The notes under the pieces are model-generated. The model was not told the DNA's origin, did not search any database, and saw nothing but the letters and a program-made list of their open reading frames with translations. Positions 7,980 through 15,012 of a stretch of 28,744 nucleotides of DNA are shown in pieces. Source of the stretch: an uncultured Mycoplasmatota bacterium (GTDB lineage: Bacteria; Bacillota_I; Bacilli_A; RF39; UBA660); the NCBI GenBank assembly GCA_900546715.1, contig UREA01000019.1, forward strand, positions 1 through 28,744, written 5' to 3'. How positions within the stretch are numbered: the first letter of the stretch is position 1; each line of letters starts with the position of its first letter. The position numbers and the translations under genes were made by a program.

Positions 7980-8464
7980 TGAATAAAGTAATGTTGATTG
8001 GAAGATTTACTAGAGATCCGGAATCAAGAATGACTCAAAGTAATATGGAAGTTTCTAGATTTTCTTTAGCATGTAGCTCAGACTTTGTAAATCGTAATGG
8101 AGAAAAAGAAACAGAATTTATTAATTGTGTTGCATTTAATAGAACGGCATCAACAATTAATAGATATTGTAAAAAAGGTCAATTAATAAGTGTTACTGGT
8201 AGAATTAGAAACAGTAGTTATGATGCTCAGGATGGTACAAAAAGATATACTACTGATGTAGTTGTTGATAATTTTGAATTTTTAGGTTCTCGTCAAGGAG
8301 GACAAACTAATGATTATCAATCTCCAGTAGATAATAGTGTTGCTTATAGTCCAAGTGCTACAGAACCTATGAGTCAAACAATGGAAACTACAGATATTTC
8401 AGAAGATCCATATAAAGACTTTGGGGATGAATTTACTTTAAGTAGTGATGATTTACCATTTTAA
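7979..8464 (+). CDS. ssb: Single-stranded DNA-binding protein
   Basis: This is the main SSB, coating single-stranded DNA in replication and repair. The N-terminal OB fold (residues 1-105) shows MNKVMLIGRFTRDPE, ETEFINCVAFNRTA and KGQLISVTGRIRNSSY. A flexible Gln/Ser-rich linker follows. The acidic tip SSDDLPF at the C-terminus is the docking peptide for partner proteins. The length of 161 residues is normal. It lies between rpsF and rpsR, which fixes it as the housekeeping copy. Confidence 0.97.
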   Translation: MNKVMLIGRFTRDPESRMTQSNMEVSRFSLACSSDFVNRNGEKETEFINCVAFNRTASTINRYCKKGQLISVTGRIRNSSYDAQDGTKRYTTDVVVDNFEFLGSRQGGQTNDYQSPVDNSVAYSPSATEPMSQTMETTDISEDPYKDFGDEFTLSSDDLPF

Positions 8465-8481
8465 AAAAGGAGGATTATTAT

Positions 8482-8697
8482 ATGGCAGAATTTTATCGTA
8501 AAAAGAAAAAAATATGTCAAATGTGTGCTGGTAAAAGCGTAGATTATAAAGATGTTATGATTATTAATAAATATATTAATGATAAAGGTAAAATATTACC
8601 TCGTCGTATGACTGGTGCTTGTGCAAAACACCAAAGACATATTGCACAACAAGTTAAATATGCAAGATTTATGGCTTTAATACCATATGTTAAATAA
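8482..8697 (+). CDS. rpsR: Ribosomal protein bS18, zinc-binding type
   Basis: This 71-residue small-subunit protein forms the bS6:bS18 heterodimer. The signature RRMTGACAKHQRHIAQQVKYARFMALIPY is present. Cys12 and Cys15 (CQMC), with Cys47 and His50 in the TGACAKH segment, form a likely zinc site, the C+ version of S18. The gene follows ssb by 17 bases with AAAAGGAGG before the start and ends the operon. Confidence 0.97.
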   Translation: MAEFYRKKKKICQMCAGKSVDYKDVMIINKYINDKGKILPRRMTGACAKHQRHIAQQVKYARFMALIPYVK

Positions 8698-8732
8698 TTG
8701 CATATTCTACTGTTTTCTCTAACATTTCATCT

Positions 8733-8761
8733 GTTGATAACTTAAAAGTTATCAACTTTTT
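8733..8761 (+). terminator. Terminator of the rpsF operon
   Basis: A perfect 11-bp inverted repeat GTTGATAACTT/AAGTTATCAAC (8733-8743 with 8746-8756) is followed by TTTTT. Its 3' arm overlaps the region where the next promoter's -35 box would lie. Confidence 0.88.
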
Positions 8762-8769
8762 AAATTATA

Positions 8770-8778
8770 TGATATAAT
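8770..8778 (+). promoter_or_regulatory. Extended -10 promoter of the HNH gene
   Basis: TGATATAAT (8770-8778) is an extended -10 element. No good -35 is present; the 17-base position falls inside the terminator stem. Transcription would start near 8785. Confidence 0.5.
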
Positions 8779-8800
8779 AATATTCATGGAAGTGATTGTT

Positions 8801-9871
8801 GTGAAAAGAGTTATTGGTATAATATTATTAATATGTATGGGATTATATTCCTTTATTTATTTGTTTATAGATAATTCTTTTGGTAATAATGATGGAGATG
8901 CTGAAATTTTATTGTTTTATTCGATAGTAATATATCTTATTTTTGTTATTTTAAAAAAGTATATTATGCCTAAAGTTAGAAAGATATCAGTTCCAAAAAT
9001 AAAAACTCCTATAATTGAAACTAAAAAGGAGAAAGCTGTTAAGACAATAAGTAAAAATTATCAAGAAGTATTAAGATTAAATCATGAATTTGATTTTGAA
9101 CCAATTGATAATAATAGATTATTTATTTTAAATAGAGAATATTCTTTAAAAAGTTATGATAGAGCTCAATTTGAGGAAGTATTAAGATATAATATTGAAA
9201 ACAATATAGATGATATTAGAACGGAAATTAAAAAGGCAATAAATAATGAAAACTTATATAATTTATATTCTTCACAGGTTTCTAATATTAATTTTGATTT
9301 AGATGAAAGTTATATTGAAGAAGAGATTGGTATATCAAAAAAATCATTCATTAAATTAGAACAAAAGCTAATTAATAGAATTAAAATAACTCAAGATGTA
9401 TATAATATTACTTGCGATGTAGAAATATATTATAGAAGTCCTAAAGGACGGAATAATTATTCTAAAAGACATATTTTTTCTTATTATGAATTAGTAGATA
9501 TTTATAATAATTGGTTAAATGGCAAGAAATATGAAGTAACTTCAAAAATAGAAAGACAAATAATGAATGAAGATATCAGATATAATGTATTAAAAAGAGA
9601 TAATTTTACTTGTGTATTATGTGGAGCAACTGCTAGAGATGGGGCTAAATTACAAGTTGATCATATAATTCCTGTATCTAAGGGTGGCAAAACAGTTATG
9701 AGTAATTTGCAAACGCTTTGCGAAAAATGTAATAAGGGTAAAAATAATAAAATTAATGCTGAGGATATATGTCCAGTTTGTGGTGGTGCGCTAATAGAGA
9801 AAAAAGGAAAATATGGAGTGTTTATAGGTTGTAGTAATTATCCTAAGTGTCATTATACAAAAGAAAAATAG
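8801..9871 (+). CDS. Membrane-anchored HNH endonuclease with C-terminal zinc ribbon
   Basis: The protein of 356 residues starts with two hydrophobic segments (about 3-22 and 35-52), so it is probably membrane-bound. A long charged middle region of unknown fold follows. An HNH nuclease domain comes next: C271-x2-C274, VDHIIPVSKGG with the catalytic His288, the Asn in SNLQTLC, and C307-x2-C310. A topoisomerase-type zinc ribbon starting at C324 (CPVCGG) and running through GCSNYPKC ends the protein. I prefer GTG 8801, with GGAAGTGA five bases before it. ATG 8786 would add five residues but would make the mRNA leaderless. The role is unknown; defence, DNA uptake or DNA turnover are possible. It has its own promoter and shares a terminator with the convergent XRE gene. 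Confidence 0.8.
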   Translation: MKRVIGIILLICMGLYSFIYLFIDNSFGNNDGDAEILLFYSIVIYLIFVILKKYIMPKVRKISVPKIKTPIIETKKEKAVKTISKNYQEVLRLNHEFDFEPIDNNRLFILNREYSLKSYDRAQFEEVLRYNIENNIDDIRTEIKKAINNENLYNLYSSQVSNINFDLDESYIEEEIGISKKSFIKLEQKLINRIKITQDVYNITCDVEIYYRSPKGRNNYSKRHIFSYYELVDIYNNWLNGKKYEVTSKIERQIMNEDIRYNVLKRDNFTCVLCGATARDGAKLQVDHIIPVSKGGKTVMSNLQTLCEKCNKGKNNKINAEDICPVCGGALIEKKGKYGVFIGCSNYPKCHYTKEK

Positions 9872-9903
9872 TGTTGATAGTTATAAACTTATCAACACTA
9901 TTT
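9866..9903. terminator. Bidirectional terminator between the HNH and XRE genes
   Basis: A perfect 14-bp stem (AAATAGTGTTGATA at 9866-9879 with TATCAACACTATTT at 9890-9903) has a 10-base loop and T-rich flanks on both strands. It contains the stop codons of both convergent genes: TAG at 9869-9871 on plus, and TAG on minus at 9900-9898. Confidence 0.88.
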
Positions 9904-10125
9904 CTTTATCCTAGGATATGGTTTTCTTTCATTAGTTAATCCTATTAAATAATCAATAGAAGTATCATAATATTTAGCTAATTTTTCTAGTTTATCTATA
10001 GGTATAAGCCTCATTCCAGTTTCATATAAACTGTATTGACTTTGAGTTGTATTAAGTACTTTAGCAATATCACTTTGAAATAAATCTCTATCTTCTCTAA
10101 TTTCCTTGAGTCTTTGAATATCCAT
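9898..10125 (-). CDS. XRE-family transcriptional regulator
   Basis: This 75-residue protein is a single Cro/CI-type helix-turn-helix domain. LKEIREDRDLFQSDIAKVLNTTQSQYSLYETGMRLIPIDKLEKLAKYYDTSIDYLIGL contains the recognition helix (TTQSQYSLYETG) and the family's YLIGLT end, with no effector domain. GGTGATT lies five bases before ATG. It diverges from the surface-protein gene at 10242. The shared upstream region holds three 20-base near-palindromes, which are its probable operators. I infer that it represses itself and the surface-protein gene. Confidence 0.9.
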   Translation of the reverse strand: MDIQRLKEIREDRDLFQSDIAKVLNTTQSQYSLYETGMRLIPIDKLEKLAKYYDTSIDYLIGLTNERKPYPRIKK

Positions 10126-10148
10126 AGTTTAATCACCAATCTTATTTT

Positions 10149-10177
10149 CTCATATTCGCAAATGGATATATTGACAA
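10149..10177 (-). promoter_or_regulatory. Putative promoter of the XRE gene
   Basis: On the minus strand, TTGTCA (10177-10172), 17 bases and TATGAG (10154-10149) form a promoter whose spacer is occupied by operator O1. Its -35 box overlaps the -35 box of the divergent promoter. Confidence 0.6.
10152..10171. promoter_or_regulatory. Operator O1, candidate XRE binding site
   Basis: ATATTCGCAAATGGATATAT is the first of three copies that fit ATATNNGCAAAYGNATATAT. It fills the spacer of the minus-strand XRE promoter and abuts the plus-strand -35 box. Confidence 0.7.
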
Positions 10178-10199
10178 TATATGCAAATGCATATATAAT
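10171..10199 (+). promoter_or_regulatory. Consensus promoter of the surface-protein gene
   Basis: A perfect TTGACA (10171-10176), exactly 17 bases, and a perfect TATAAT (10194-10199) give a full sigma-A consensus promoter. Operator O2 fills the spacer. Such a strong promoter implies that it is normally held off by a repressor. Confidence 0.85.
10177..10196. promoter_or_regulatory. Operator O2, candidate XRE binding site
   Basis: ATATATGCAAATGCATATAT is a palindrome apart from its AA centre. It lies between the -35 and -10 boxes of the plus-strand promoter, so binding would block RNA polymerase. Confidence 0.75.
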
Positions 10200-10208
10200 T
10201 ATTTTGTA

Positions 10209-10228
10209 ATATATGCAAACGAATATAT
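10209..10228. promoter_or_regulatory. Operator O3, candidate XRE binding site
   Basis: ATATATGCAAACGAATATAT is the third copy. It lies just after the predicted transcript start (about 10206) and right before the GGAGAGG ribosome-binding site. Confidence 0.7.
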
Positions 10229-10241
10229 GGAGAGGATTAAT

Positions 10242-12017
10242 ATGAATAAAAAAGTTTTGTTGATAAGTGGTGGATTATTAACATTAATAATTATAATTAG
10301 TACTATTTTTATTATTAATAAAGATAGCACTAATAATGAAATAGTTATGGAAGATAATGATAACCCCATTAACAATTCATTTTTAACATTAATGTTAGAA
10401 CAAGAAGATGGTTCTTATCAAGAGTCAACAACTAATACATGGCCAAGCGGTAATTATGCATTTAATAGTGAACTTAGTAGATGTGAAAATGGGGGAGAAC
10501 TAAGATGGGATAGAGAAAATGGTATAGTAGAATTATTATCTAATAAATCTGATGCATGTTATGTTTACTTTGATTTATATAATGTAGTACAAATAAGTAA
10601 TGTGGAAGCTACAAAGACTTATAATAGTATAACTGTAACCGTAACAACTTCTAGAGGGGAAAATTCTGTTGATAAATATTACTTTAGTATAGATGGAGGT
10701 AATAGTTATCAAGAAAGTACAACACCAAGTTATACATTTAGTAATTTGACAATGAATCATGAATACACTATTCAAGTGTATGCAAAAGATACACTTGGAT
10801 ATGAATCAAATGAAGAAGTAATAGAAGTAACAACAGATAACTATGTAAATCCGGTAGTAAATAGTGTAATAGCAACAAATGTAACAAATAATTCAATAAC
10901 AGTAAGAGTATCAGCAACAGCAGGAACAAATGCAATTGCAACATACTATTATTCAATAAATAATGGAAGCTACAGTAGTTCAAGTAGTAATACACATACA
11001 TTTAGTGGACTTTCATCAGGAACAAATTATAGTATAAGAGTATATGTAACAGATACAAATGGAACACAATCAAATGTATACACAATAAATGCGGAAACAG
11101 ATAGTGTAGTATACTTAGCAGATGTATGTAATAATGGAAATAATTTAGCAAGTTGTATAACAAGTTTTTATAATGCATCAGGTTCAGATATAACCAAAAT
11201 ATATTACCACAATAGTAGTTTAGCAAATGGAGCTGGAGATAACAGTTATAGATATGCCGGAGCAAGTGATGAAGTAAATAACTATGTATGCTTTGGATCA
11301 ACAGCAAGTACATGCCCAACAGACAATCTATATCGGATTATAGGAGTATTTGGAAACCAAGTAAAATTAATCAAAGCAGATTATACAACAACAGCAATGA
11401 CGGGCTCAGGAGGAGACTATTATGGAGCATATAAAAGGCCAACAAGTTACTATAAGGGAAATATGAATACAAGTAATATAGCAGCTTATTATTGGAACAG
11501 AAGTAATGGAACAAGTTCAACAAACACATGGAGCCAATCAAGATTAAATACAACGAACTTAAATAGCTCATACACGAGTTACATAGGTTCAACATGGAGT
11601 AATAAAATAGCGAACCACACATGGTATGTAGGAGGACATTCAACATATAACGCAACAGCAGCAACATTTCAAGATGCGGAAAGTATAGGAATAACATATA
11701 GTGCAAAAATAGGATTAATGTATGTAAGTGACTACGGATTTGCAGCAAGTCCAAGTGCATGGACACAGAATGTGTATTTTTATAATAGTTCATCAATAAG
11801 GGACAATAATTGGATGTATATGGGACTTCAAGAATGGACAATCTCCCGCAGATCTGACGGTGCGTCTGGTGTCTTCCCTGTGGACAACGGGGGCAATGTT
11901 GGCGGCGCTCAGGTGTATAACTACGCCTTTGCGGTGCGGCCAGTCTTTTATCTGAACTCTTCGATAACCTATGTCAGCGGATCAGGGACTTCATCTGACC
12001 CAATTCGTATAAATTAA
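10242..12017 (+). CDS. Fibronectin-III surface protein with candidate hypervariable lectin-like C-terminus
   Basis: This 591-residue protein has one membrane segment (about 5-25), so most of it should face outside. A cysteine-bearing module follows (TWPSGNYAFNSELSRC to KSDACYVYF, about 70-111). Two fibronectin-III-like domains come next (about 115-200 and 204-290), then a Tyr/Ser/Asn-rich C-terminal domain (about 294-591). Its last part, W532-TISR through AVRPVFYL to GSGTSSDPIRIN, resembles the C-type-lectin-fold ends of DGR target proteins. I choose ATG 10242 (MNKKVLLISGG) six bases after GGAGAGG; the in-frame ATG at 10227 lies inside operator O3. DNA composition changes along the gene: A-ending codons dominate from about 10800 to 11840, then GC jumps. 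The likely role is binding a variable ligand at the cell surface, which is inferred. Confidence 0.8.
   Translation: MNKKVLLISGGLLTLIIIISTIFIINKDSTNNEIVMEDNDNPINNSFLTLMLEQEDGSYQESTTNTWPSGNYAFNSELSRCENGGELRWDRENGIVELLSNKSDACYVYFDLYNVVQISNVEATKTYNSITVTVTTSRGENSVDKYYFSIDGGNSYQESTTPSYTFSNLTMNHEYTIQVYAKDTLGYESNEEVIEVTTDNYVNPVVNSVIATNVTNNSITVRVSATAGTNAIATYYYSINNGSYSSSSSNTHTFSGLSSGTNYSIRVYVTDTNGTQSNVYTINAETDSVVYLADVCNNGNNLASCITSFYNASGSDITKIYYHNSSLANGAGDNSYRYAGASDEVNNYVCFGSTASTCPTDNLYRIIGVFGNQVKLIKADYTTTAMTGSGGDYYGAYKRPTSYYKGNMNTSNIAAYYWNRSNGTSSTNTWSQSRLNTTNLNSSYTSYIGSTWSNKIANHTWYVGGHSTYNATAATFQDAESIGITYSAKIGLMYVSDYGFAASPSAWTQNVYFYNSSSIRDNNWMYMGLQEWTISRRSDGASGVFPVDNGGNVGGAQVYNYAFAVRPVFYLNSSITYVSGSGTSSDPIRIN
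11838..11940 (+). other. Candidate DGR variable region (adenine-poor, GC-rich 3' segment)
   Basis: Bases 11841-12000 are 55% GC by hand count (88 of 160), while the preceding 160 bases are 33%. Adenine falls from 62 of 160 to 14 of 100 (11841-11940). Nearly all codons here end in C or T (TCT GAC GGT, TCT GGT GTC TTC CCT, GGC AAT GTT), as expected if AAY codons of a template had been randomised at A positions. The segment codes for residues 533-566, which is where the ligand-binding loops of C-type-lectin-fold targets lie. The unmutated flank would be 11941-12000. No template copy or reverse transcriptase is in the window. Confidence 0.6.
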
Positions 12018-12018
12018 G

Positions 12019-12050
12019 AAAAAGCAATTACTCATAAATAATTGCTTTTT
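12019..12050 (+). terminator. Terminator after the surface-protein gene
   Basis: A perfect 12-bp stem AAAAAGCAATTA/TAATTGCTTTTT (12019-12030 with 12039-12050) has an 8-base loop and starts two bases after the stop codon. Hairpins after variable regions also aid retrohoming in some DGRs, but this one has simple terminator features. Confidence 0.85.
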
Positions 12051-12087
12051 ATATTTATTAATGCTAAACTTAATTTGAGTGATGATA

Positions 12088-12816
12088 ATGAATGAATTGG
12101 AAAAAGTTAGTATATTACAAAAATTAATAGATGAAGCAAATAACATAGTATTCTTCGGTGGTGCTGGTGTATCAACATCTAGTGGTATAAAGGATTTTCG
12201 TGGTAAAAATGGTTTATATAATACTATTACTGATTATCCACCAGAATATTTACTTAGTTCTACTTGTTTTTATAAAAATCAAGAATTATTCTTTGATTTT
12301 TATAAAACTAATTTAAATTCTTTAAATGTTGAACCTAATATAGTTCATAAATATTTAAAAAAGTTAGAAGATATTGGCAAACTAAAAGCAATTGTAACTC
12401 AAAATATTGATGGACTACATCAAAAAGCAGGTTCTACTAATGTTTTAGAAATACATGGTTCAATTTATCATAATCATTGCCTTAAGTGTAGTAAAAGTTA
12501 TGATGCAGAATATGTATTTAAAAGCACTGGAATACCTAAATGTAGTTGTGGTGGAACAATAAAACCAGATGTTGTTTTATATGGTGAAATGTTACCAGAA
12601 AAAATAGTAAATAAAGCTTGTTTAGCAATATCTAATGCTGATCTATTAATTGTTGCAGGTACCTCCCTTACTGTAGAACCTGCTGCCAGTATGATTAATT
12701 TATTTAAAGGAAAAAATTTAGTAATATTAAATGATACAAAAACACCATATGATAATGTAGCAACACTTGTTATTCATGCTGATTTAAAAGATATTTTTGA
12801 GAATCTAAAAGCTTAA
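12088..12816 (+). CDS. cobB: Sir2-family NAD-dependent deacylase
   Basis: This is a sirtuin that removes acyl groups from protein lysines using NAD. The motifs are complete: GAGVSTSSGIKDFRG (25-39) and TQNIDGLH (104-111). The catalytic His123 sits in EIHGS. The zinc cysteines are C131-x2-C134 and C152-x-C154, and GTSLTVEPAASM is the C-terminal NAD motif. At 242 residues it is a typical bacterial CobB. I choose ATG 12088 (MNELEKVSIL), after a weak GAGTGA; GTG 12079 and ATG 12082 are in-frame alternatives. No clear promoter was seen, although a terminator precedes it. Confidence 0.93.
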   Translation: MNELEKVSILQKLIDEANNIVFFGGAGVSTSSGIKDFRGKNGLYNTITDYPPEYLLSSTCFYKNQELFFDFYKTNLNSLNVEPNIVHKYLKKLEDIGKLKAIVTQNIDGLHQKAGSTNVLEIHGSIYHNHCLKCSKSYDAEYVFKSTGIPKCSCGGTIKPDVVLYGEMLPEKIVNKACLAISNADLLIVAGTSLTVEPAASMINLFKGKNLVILNDTKTPYDNVATLVIHADLKDIFENLKA

Positions 12817-12849
12817 TCAATAAAATTAACACAAAATAAACATTTTATC

Positions 12850-12878
12850 TTGAAAAATGCTTTCTGTTTTCTTATAAT
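12850..12878 (+). promoter_or_regulatory. Promoter of the 65-residue protein gene
   Basis: TTGAAA (12850-12855), 17 bases and TATAAT (12873-12878) form a good promoter, with a predicted start about 12 bases before the ATG. Confidence 0.75.
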
Positions 12879-12896
12879 GGTAATGGGTGATGAATT

Positions 12897-13094
12897 ATGG
12901 AAGAATGGGAATTTAAATTACCAATATATCTACAAAAAGATATAAAGGAATATTTGAAGGAAAAAGATAATCCTAATTGTTTGCATGTTGATTGTTTAAT
13001 TAATGAATTATATGGTTCAATTAATGCAGCTTATTGGGATAAAGAAATCACTAAATCTCAAGCGGATTATTTAAGAGAGAAATACATTTTTTAA
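12897..13094 (+). CDS. Small acidic protein of unknown function (65 aa)
   Basis: I do not recognise this 65-residue protein. It is rich in Asp, Glu, Lys and Tyr, is predicted soluble and helical, and has two cysteines (C28 and C33, CLHVDC). It is very likely expressed, because it has its own near-consensus promoter, a GGGTGA site six bases before ATG, and its own terminator. No signal peptide or membrane segment is visible. Confidence 0.7.
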   Translation: MEEWEFKLPIYLQKDIKEYLKEKDNPNCLHVDCLINELYGSINAAYWDKEITKSQADYLREKYIF

Positions 13095-13142
13095 AGTAGT
13101 AGCAATTGATTTTTAAACTAATTTATTTTGTAAAATAGAACT

Positions 13143-13165
13143 AACTGTGGCAAACACAGTTTTTT
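13143..13165 (+). terminator. Terminator after the 65-residue protein gene
   Basis: The 7-bp stem AACTGTG/CACAGTT (13143-13149 with 13155-13161), with a 5-base loop, runs into TTTTTT. Confidence 0.8.
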
Positions 13166-13168
13166 CAT

Positions 13169-13197
13169 TTTACTAAAGTCTCAATTAATGGTATAAT
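13169..13197 (+). promoter_or_regulatory. Promoter of the rplI-dnaB operon
   Basis: TTTACT (13169-13174), 17 bases, then TGG-TATAAT (13189-13197) make an extended -10 promoter 25 bases before the rplI start. Confidence 0.75.
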
Positions 13198-13221
13198 ATT
13201 ATATGACTTGAAGGAGGCCCT

Positions 13222-13662
13222 ATGAAAGTAATATTATTAAAAGATGTAAAGAATCAAGGTAAAAAAGATAGTGTAATTGATGTATCTGATGGTTATGCTA
13301 ATAATTATTTAATTAAAAATAATCTAGCGGTGCCATATACTAAAAAAAGTAAAGAAATATTAGATAAAGAAATAGATGTAAGAGTAAAAACGGAAGAAAA
13401 GTTAGTTGAACAATATAATAAAATAAAAAATAAATTAAATGATAAAATACTTGAATTTAAAGTTAAAACTGGGGCCCAAGATAAAGTATTTGGGACTGTT
13501 TCTAGTAAACAAATTAGTGATAGATTAAAGGATTTGGGATATAACATAGATAAAAAATGTATTAAAATAAATGGAAGTATCTCTACTTTAGGAATTACTA
13601 ATGTTGAAATAGAATTACATAAGAAAGTTAAATTTAATATAAAAATTAATTTAATAAAATAA
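13222..13662 (+). CDS. rplI: Ribosomal protein bL9
   Basis: This large-subunit protein binds 23S rRNA at the base of the L1 stalk. The N-terminal domain shows the family signature MKVILLKDVKNQGKKDSVIDVSDGYANNYLI. A long lysine/glutamate-rich linker helix and a C-terminal domain (KVFGTVSSKQISDRLKDLGYNIDKK) follow. The length of 146 residues is normal. AAGGAGG precedes ATG. It is followed nine bases later by dnaB, the usual order in Bacilli. Confidence 0.97.
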   Translation: MKVILLKDVKNQGKKDSVIDVSDGYANNYLIKNNLAVPYTKKSKEILDKEIDVRVKTEEKLVEQYNKIKNKLNDKILEFKVKTGAQDKVFGTVSSKQISDRLKDLGYNIDKKCIKINGSISTLGITNVEIELHKKVKFNIKINLIK

Positions 13663-13671
13663 GGAGGAAAT

Positions 13672-15012
13672 ATGGCCAGAAAGATGCCTCAAAATCTCGA
13701 AGCAGAAATGAGTGTATTAGGTGTTGCTTTTTTAAACGCAGGGGATGTACAAAAAATAGTTGAAGAAGTAACCGCTGATATGTTTTTTGATGAAAGAAAC
13801 AGAATTATTTTTAATGCTATAAAAAACCTTCATGATAGTAGAACTCCAATAGATATAACAACAATTAAAGATGAACTTGATAAAGATAAAAAACTTAATA
13901 CAGTAGGTCTTGATTATCTAACAGATGTAATTGATTCAGTAGTAACAACTGCTAATTTGGATTTTTATATTAAAATTATTAGAGATTATGCAATTCGTAG
14001 AAATTTAATTGAAACAGCAACAGACATTATTAATACTACATATGAAGATGAAAATATAACAACATTACTTGATACTGCCGAAAAAAATATATTAAATGTT
14101 GTTAGGGCTAGATCTGCTGGATCATTTATGCCCATTCAAGAAGTTTTAAGAAATGCTCAAGCAAAATTAGAAGAACTAGCTAAAAATAAAAGAACAATTA
14201 CAGGATTAGAAACAGGTTTTCCAGATTTTGATAAAATTACTACTGGGTTACATGGTGGTGAAATGATTATCCTTGCCGCTCGTCCTGGTATGGGTAAAAC
14301 TGCCCTTGCCCTAAATATGGCTTCTTTTGCGGCGATGCATACTAAAAAAGCTGTTGCGATATTCAACTTAGAAATGTCTGCTGAAATGCTTGTTAATAGA
14401 ATGATTGCATCAGTTGGTCAAATAGATTCTTATAAATTACAAACCGGTAATATGTTAGAAAAAGATTGGCAAAGATATAATGAGGCATTATCACAATTAT
14501 CAGAAACTAATATATTTATTGAAGATAATGTTTCTGTTACTGCTCAAGATATTAGAGCCAAATGTAGGAGACTTGCAAATAGTGAGACGGGTTTAGGTTT
14601 AGTTGTAATCGACTACCTACAATTAATTAATAGTGGTTCAAGAAGAGTTGAATCAAGACAAGTAGAAGTATCAGAAATTTCTCGTGCTCTAAAAACCATG
14701 GCAGTTGAATTAGATGTTCCTGTAATTGCTTTAGCTCAACTTTCTCGTAGTGCAGAAAAAAGAGAAAGCAATCAACCAATGTTATCAGACTTAAGAGAAT
14801 CTGGTTCTCTAGAACAAGATGCTGATATGGTTTTATTTATTAATCGTCGAGATTATTATGAAAAAGCAAAAGACTTTAACAATAAAATAGTTCCTGCTGA
14901 GTTAATTATAGCCAAGCACAGAAAAGGTGGTCTTGGAACAGTTAACTTATTATTTGAACTTAACATGTTAAGTTTTAAAAGCGTATTAAAAGTAAATGGA
15001 GATGAACAATGA
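13672..15012 (+). CDS. dnaB: Replicative DNA helicase DnaB
   Basis: This is the hexameric helicase of the replication fork (named DnaC in Bacillus subtilis). The N-terminal DnaG-interacting domain (about 1-105) begins MPQNLEAEMSVLG. The RecA-like motor has Walker A RPGMGKTAL (204-212), Walker B VVIDYLQL around Asp314, and the motif RESGSLEQDADMVLFI. The length of 446 residues is standard, with no intein. AAGGAGGAAAT precedes ATG. Its stop overlaps the next start by 4 bases (ATGA). Confidence 0.97.
   Translation: MARKMPQNLEAEMSVLGVAFLNAGDVQKIVEEVTADMFFDERNRIIFNAIKNLHDSRTPIDITTIKDELDKDKKLNTVGLDYLTDVIDSVVTTANLDFYIKIIRDYAIRRNLIETATDIINTTYEDENITTLLDTAEKNILNVVRARSAGSFMPIQEVLRNAQAKLEELAKNKRTITGLETGFPDFDKITTGLHGGEMIILAARPGMGKTALALNMASFAAMHTKKAVAIFNLEMSAEMLVNRMIASVGQIDSYKLQTGNMLEKDWQRYNEALSQLSETNIFIEDNVSVTAQDIRAKCRRLANSETGLGLVVIDYLQLINSGSRRVESRQVEVSEISRALKTMAVELDVPVIALAQLSRSAEKRESNQPMLSDLRESGSLEQDADMVLFINRRDYYEKAKDFNNKIVPAELIIAKHRKGGLGTVNLLFELNMLSFKSVLKVNGDEQ

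Noticed and set aside
10768..11841. Three long minus-strand open frames rich in Leu and His opposite the surface-protein gene
   Set aside because: They are produced by the A-ending codon bias of the real plus-strand gene. They have no ribosome-binding sites and their composition is not protein-like.
11838..12003. The GC-rich segment as an assembly chimera
   Set aside because: The reading frame runs through without a break, the protein ending fits the domain, and the stop and terminator follow in normal AT-rich sequence. It should still be checked in reads.
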